A DNA stretch of 64,000 bases, taken from positions 372,001 through 436,000 of the forward strand of contig OZ257255.1 in the NCBI GenBank assembly GCA_965279655.1. The letters run 5' to 3'. A model generated the notes under the pieces. That model saw only the letters and a list, made by a program, of their open reading frames with translations. It ran no database searches and was not told where the DNA came from. Made by a program: the position numbers and the translations under genes. Position 1 is the stretch's first letter. Each line of letters begins with the position of its first letter. Source of the DNA: SCTM01 sp965279655 (lineage in GTDB: Bacteria > Pseudomonadota > Alphaproteobacteria > Rhodospirillales > Rhodospirillaceae). Of the stretch, positions 61,790 to 64,000 are shown piece after piece.

Positions 61790-64000
61790 ATGGCTGAATG
61801 TGCTCCGGAACTCCCAGTCTTGCCCGCCCTTGATCGGCGGAGCTTGTTCCGAATTGTCGCGGGCGCCGGCAGCGGCCTCGTCTTGGGGCTCGACATCAAT
61901 ATCGCCGCGGCGGCCGGTGCGGCTCCCTTCACGCTGAGCGCCTACATCCGAATCTCCCCCGAGGGCCGCATCCTGATCTACGCGAAGGCGCCCGAATTCG
62001 GCCAAGGCGTGAAGACCTCGTTTCCGATGATCATCGCCGACGAACTCGATGCGGCATGGTCCGACGTGGCCATCGAATTCTCCCCCATCGACGCCAAGAC
62101 CTATGGTCGGCAGACCTCCGGTGGCTCGAACGGCATCCACCTTTGCTTCACCGAGTTGCGGCAAGCCGGCGCGGCGGTACGCGCCATGCTTGTCGCCGCC
62201 GCCGCGCGGAAATGGAACGTGCCCGCCGACGCGTGCGCGACGGAGAACAGCAAGGTCCTCCACCGCGCCTCGGGCCGCGCGCTCACATACGCGTCGCTGG
62301 CAGAAGCCGCGGCGAAGCTGCCGATGCCAGATCCGAAAGCCGTGCCGCTCAAGACACGCGACCAGTTCAAGATTATTGGAACCCCCGTCAGCAGCGTCGA
62401 TACGCCCAAGATCGTCGCCGGCGAACCGTTGTTCGTCATGGATACCGTCCTGCCGGGCATGCTGTACGCCGTGGTCGAGAAGTGCCCCGCGCTCGGCGGC
62501 CGCGTGAAGTCGGCGAACCTGGACCAGATCCGCAAGCTGCCGGGCGTCAAACACGCCTTCATCCTCAAGGGCAATGGCAACGCCAGCGAAGTGCAGCCGG
62601 GTGTGGCGATCGTCGCCGAGAACACCTGGTCGGCATTGAAAGCCAAGGCCGCGTTGCAGATCGAATGGGATGAGACCGACGCCGCCAAGGACAGCTGGAC
62701 AGCGCTGAGGCGTTACGCTCAGGCGAATACCCACGCCAAGCCCATGCAGGTGACGCGCAATGACGGCGATGTCGACACGGCGCTGAAGGGTGCGGCAAAG
62801 GTCCTCGAGGCGTTCTACGAACATCCGTTCCTGGCCCACGCGGCGATGGAACCGCGCAACGCCGTCGCGTGGGTGAAGGCTGATGCCGCCGACATTTGGG
62901 GCAGCACCCAGATGCCCCAGGAAGGCCAGCGCGCCGTCGCGAAACTCCTTGGGCTGGCGCCCGAGCAGGTCACGTTCTATCAGGCCCGCTGCGGCGGCAA
63001 CTTCGGGCGTGGCTTGTTCAACGAGATCCTGTGCGAGGCCGCAACTATCTCCAAGGAAGCCGGCGGCATTCCCATCAAGCTGATGTGGACGCGCGAAGAC
63101 GATATGCGTCACGACCACTTCCGCGCCGGCGGCTTTCATCACCTCACGGCAGGCCTCGATGCCAAAGGCAAGGTCATCGCTTGGCGCGATCACGCGCTTC
63201 TGGGCGCCGGCAAGGACGGCAAGGTTTCCGGTGGGGCCTCATGGCCCACCGATCTTCCCGCCGCGATTATTCCGAATTTGCAATTGCTCGAAAGCGGTTC
63301 GCGGTTCGACACACTTATCGGCGCCTGGCGTGCGCCGCGCTGCAACGCGATCTGCTTCCCCATCCACTCATTCCTGCACGAACTCTCCACGGCGGCCGGC
63401 CGCGATCATCTCGAGTTCCTGATCGATTTTCTGGGCGAGCCGCGCGAGCTTCCGCCGGCTTTCAATCCCAGCCACAACTACCATGACGATCCGCTCGACA
63501 CCGGGCGCATGGTCGCGGCCCTGAAGCTCGTGGCGGAAAAGGCCGGGTGGGGACGCAAGATGCCGCCGGGCCGCGGGCTCGGCCTCGCCTTCAATCATGC
63601 CCACAACACCTACGCGGCCGAGATCGCCGATGTCAGCGTCGACGCGAACAACAAGCTCACGGTGCACAAGATCACGGTCGCGATCGATTGCGGTCTGGTC
63701 GTCAATCCCGCCGGCGGGGAGTATCAGGTCCAAGGCTCAGTGATCGACGGCTTCTCGGCCATGCTGCGCCAGCATATGGATATCGAGAACGGCCGCATCC
63801 AGCAGACCAACTTCGATTCCTATCGCCTCCTCGAAATGAAGGACGCGCCGGAGGTCGAGGTCCACTTCGTACCGTCCGACCTGCCGCCGACGGGCTTGGG
63901 CGAGCCGGCCTTGCCGCCGCTCGCCCCGGCCATCGGCAACGCGATTTTCGCAGCCACCGGCAAACGCGTGCGTTCCCTGCCGCTGATCAAGTCGGGGTTC
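61790..64000 (+). CDS. Tat-exported xanthine dehydrogenase-family molybdopterin-binding subunit (3' end outside window)
   Basis: Large catalytic subunit of a periplasmic molybdenum hydroxylase, similar to isoquinoline 1-oxidoreductase beta and membrane-linked aldehyde dehydrogenases. The frame is open from 61790 to the window end (737 codons), so only the last few residues should be missing. A Tat signal is visible (LPALDRRSLFRIVAGAGSGL). Cofactor and active-site motifs include FGQGVKTSFPM, RCGGNFGRGLFNE, the AIDCGLVVNP block and the catalytic glutamate in TGLGEPALPPLAPA. In-frame ATGs at 61766 and 61781 are alternative starts. The 2Fe-2S small subunit is not in view and may follow downstream. 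Confidence 0.88.
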   Translation, partial: MAECAPELPVLPALDRRSLFRIVAGAGSGLVLGLDINIAAAAGAAPFTLSAYIRISPEGRILIYAKAPEFGQGVKTSFPMIIADELDAAWSDVAIEFSPIDAKTYGRQTSGGSNGIHLCFTELRQAGAAVRAMLVAAAARKWNVPADACATENSKVLHRASGRALTYASLAEAAAKLPMPDPKAVPLKTRDQFKIIGTPVSSVDTPKIVAGEPLFVMDTVLPGMLYAVVEKCPALGGRVKSANLDQIRKLPGVKHAFILKGNGNASEVQPGVAIVAENTWSALKAKAALQIEWDETDAAKDSWTALRRYAQANTHAKPMQVTRNDGDVDTALKGAAKVLEAFYEHPFLAHAAMEPRNAVAWVKADAADIWGSTQMPQEGQRAVAKLLGLAPEQVTFYQARCGGNFGRGLFNEILCEAATISKEAGGIPIKLMWTREDDMRHDHFRAGGFHHLTAGLDAKGKVIAWRDHALLGAGKDGKVSGGASWPTDLPAAIIPNLQLLESGSRFDTLIGAWRAPRCNAICFPIHSFLHELSTAAGRDHLEFLIDFLGEPRELPPAFNPSHNYHDDPLDTGRMVAALKLVAEKAGWGRKMPPGRGLGLAFNHAHNTYAAEIADVSVDANNKLTVHKITVAIDCGLVVNPAGGEYQVQGSVIDGFSAMLRQHMDIENGRIQQTNFDSYRLLEMKDAPEVEVHFVPSDLPPTGLGEPALPPLAPAIGNAIFAATGKRVRSLPLIKSGF

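Noticed and set aside
1..64000. CRISPR arrays, tRNA/rRNA genes, insertion sequences, prophage or integrase genes
   Set aside because: No regular spaced repeats, cloverleaf-like sequences, rRNA motifs, transposase or integrase signatures were seen.

Overview
The window is GC-rich, densely coded DNA from a Gram-negative bacterium, almost certainly an alphaproteobacterium. Supporting signs are large TonB-dependent receptors, Tat-exported oxidoreductases, a CheA-CheW-CheY-CheB-CheR-CheZ operon carrying PilZ and alphaproteobacterial-type unknown genes, and a DUF2336 protein. The genus cannot be read from the sequence; a Rhizomicrobium/Micropepsaceae-like or related soil or freshwater lineage is only a guess. 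No tRNA, rRNA, CRISPR array, insertion sequence or flagellar structural gene was seen.

Region 1 (1-15.65 kb) looks catabolic. A TRAP-type binding lipoprotein (cut by the window edge), a secreted alpha/beta hydrolase and a family III CoA-transferase form one operon. An oppositely oriented operon encodes an AroE-type shikimate dehydrogenase with an NAD-type cofactor motif, a QuiC-type 3-dehydroshikimate dehydratase and an MFS carrier. It diverges from an operon of secreted carboxylesterase, TonB-dependent receptor and HSL-type hydrolase. An SMP-30-like secreted protein and a TetR regulator follow. An 18-bp palindrome in the regulator's own promoter region recurs imperfectly in the dehydrogenase/esterase promoter region, suggesting one regulon. 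A plausible role is uptake and cleavage of esters of shikimate- or quinate-like acids, with conversion to protocatechuate.

Region 2 (15.9-45.2 kb) is a chemotaxis and second-messenger island. Leftward genes: a membrane chemoreceptor behind an outer-membrane barrel gene, an 87-aa unknown protein, a tandem CheB with one degenerate active site, a DUF2336 protein and a PAS-GAF-degenerate-GGDEF protein. Rightward genes: CheR, an Aer-like PAS protein overlapping its own receptor gene, a tandem HD/HD-GYP protein, a LuxR-type regulator and a hybrid kinase that meets a second LuxR-type regulator head-on. The core operon then runs receptor-cheA-cheW-cheY-cheB-cheR-unknown-cheY-cheZ-unknown-PilZ-receiver and ends near a Rho-independent terminator.

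Region 3 (45.4-64 kb) is again secretory and catabolic. It holds two convergent Tat-exported hydrolase-fold genes sharing a near-identical signal-peptide cassette, and a compact six-gene operon for exported proteins (unknown, DUF1592/1588-type c-heme lipoprotein, DUF1552, triple COG4315 repeat, CHRD, HSL-type hydrolase). Two related TonB-dependent receptors, a bicupin, a cupin-cytochrome c fusion and a Tat-exported molybdenum hydroxylase large subunit (cut by the window end) follow. Gene relics of a second cupin and of a TetR-like 3' end show past rearrangement. The strongest candidates for undescribed biology are the six-gene exported operon, the tandem CheB, and the unknown proteins inside the core chemotaxis operon.
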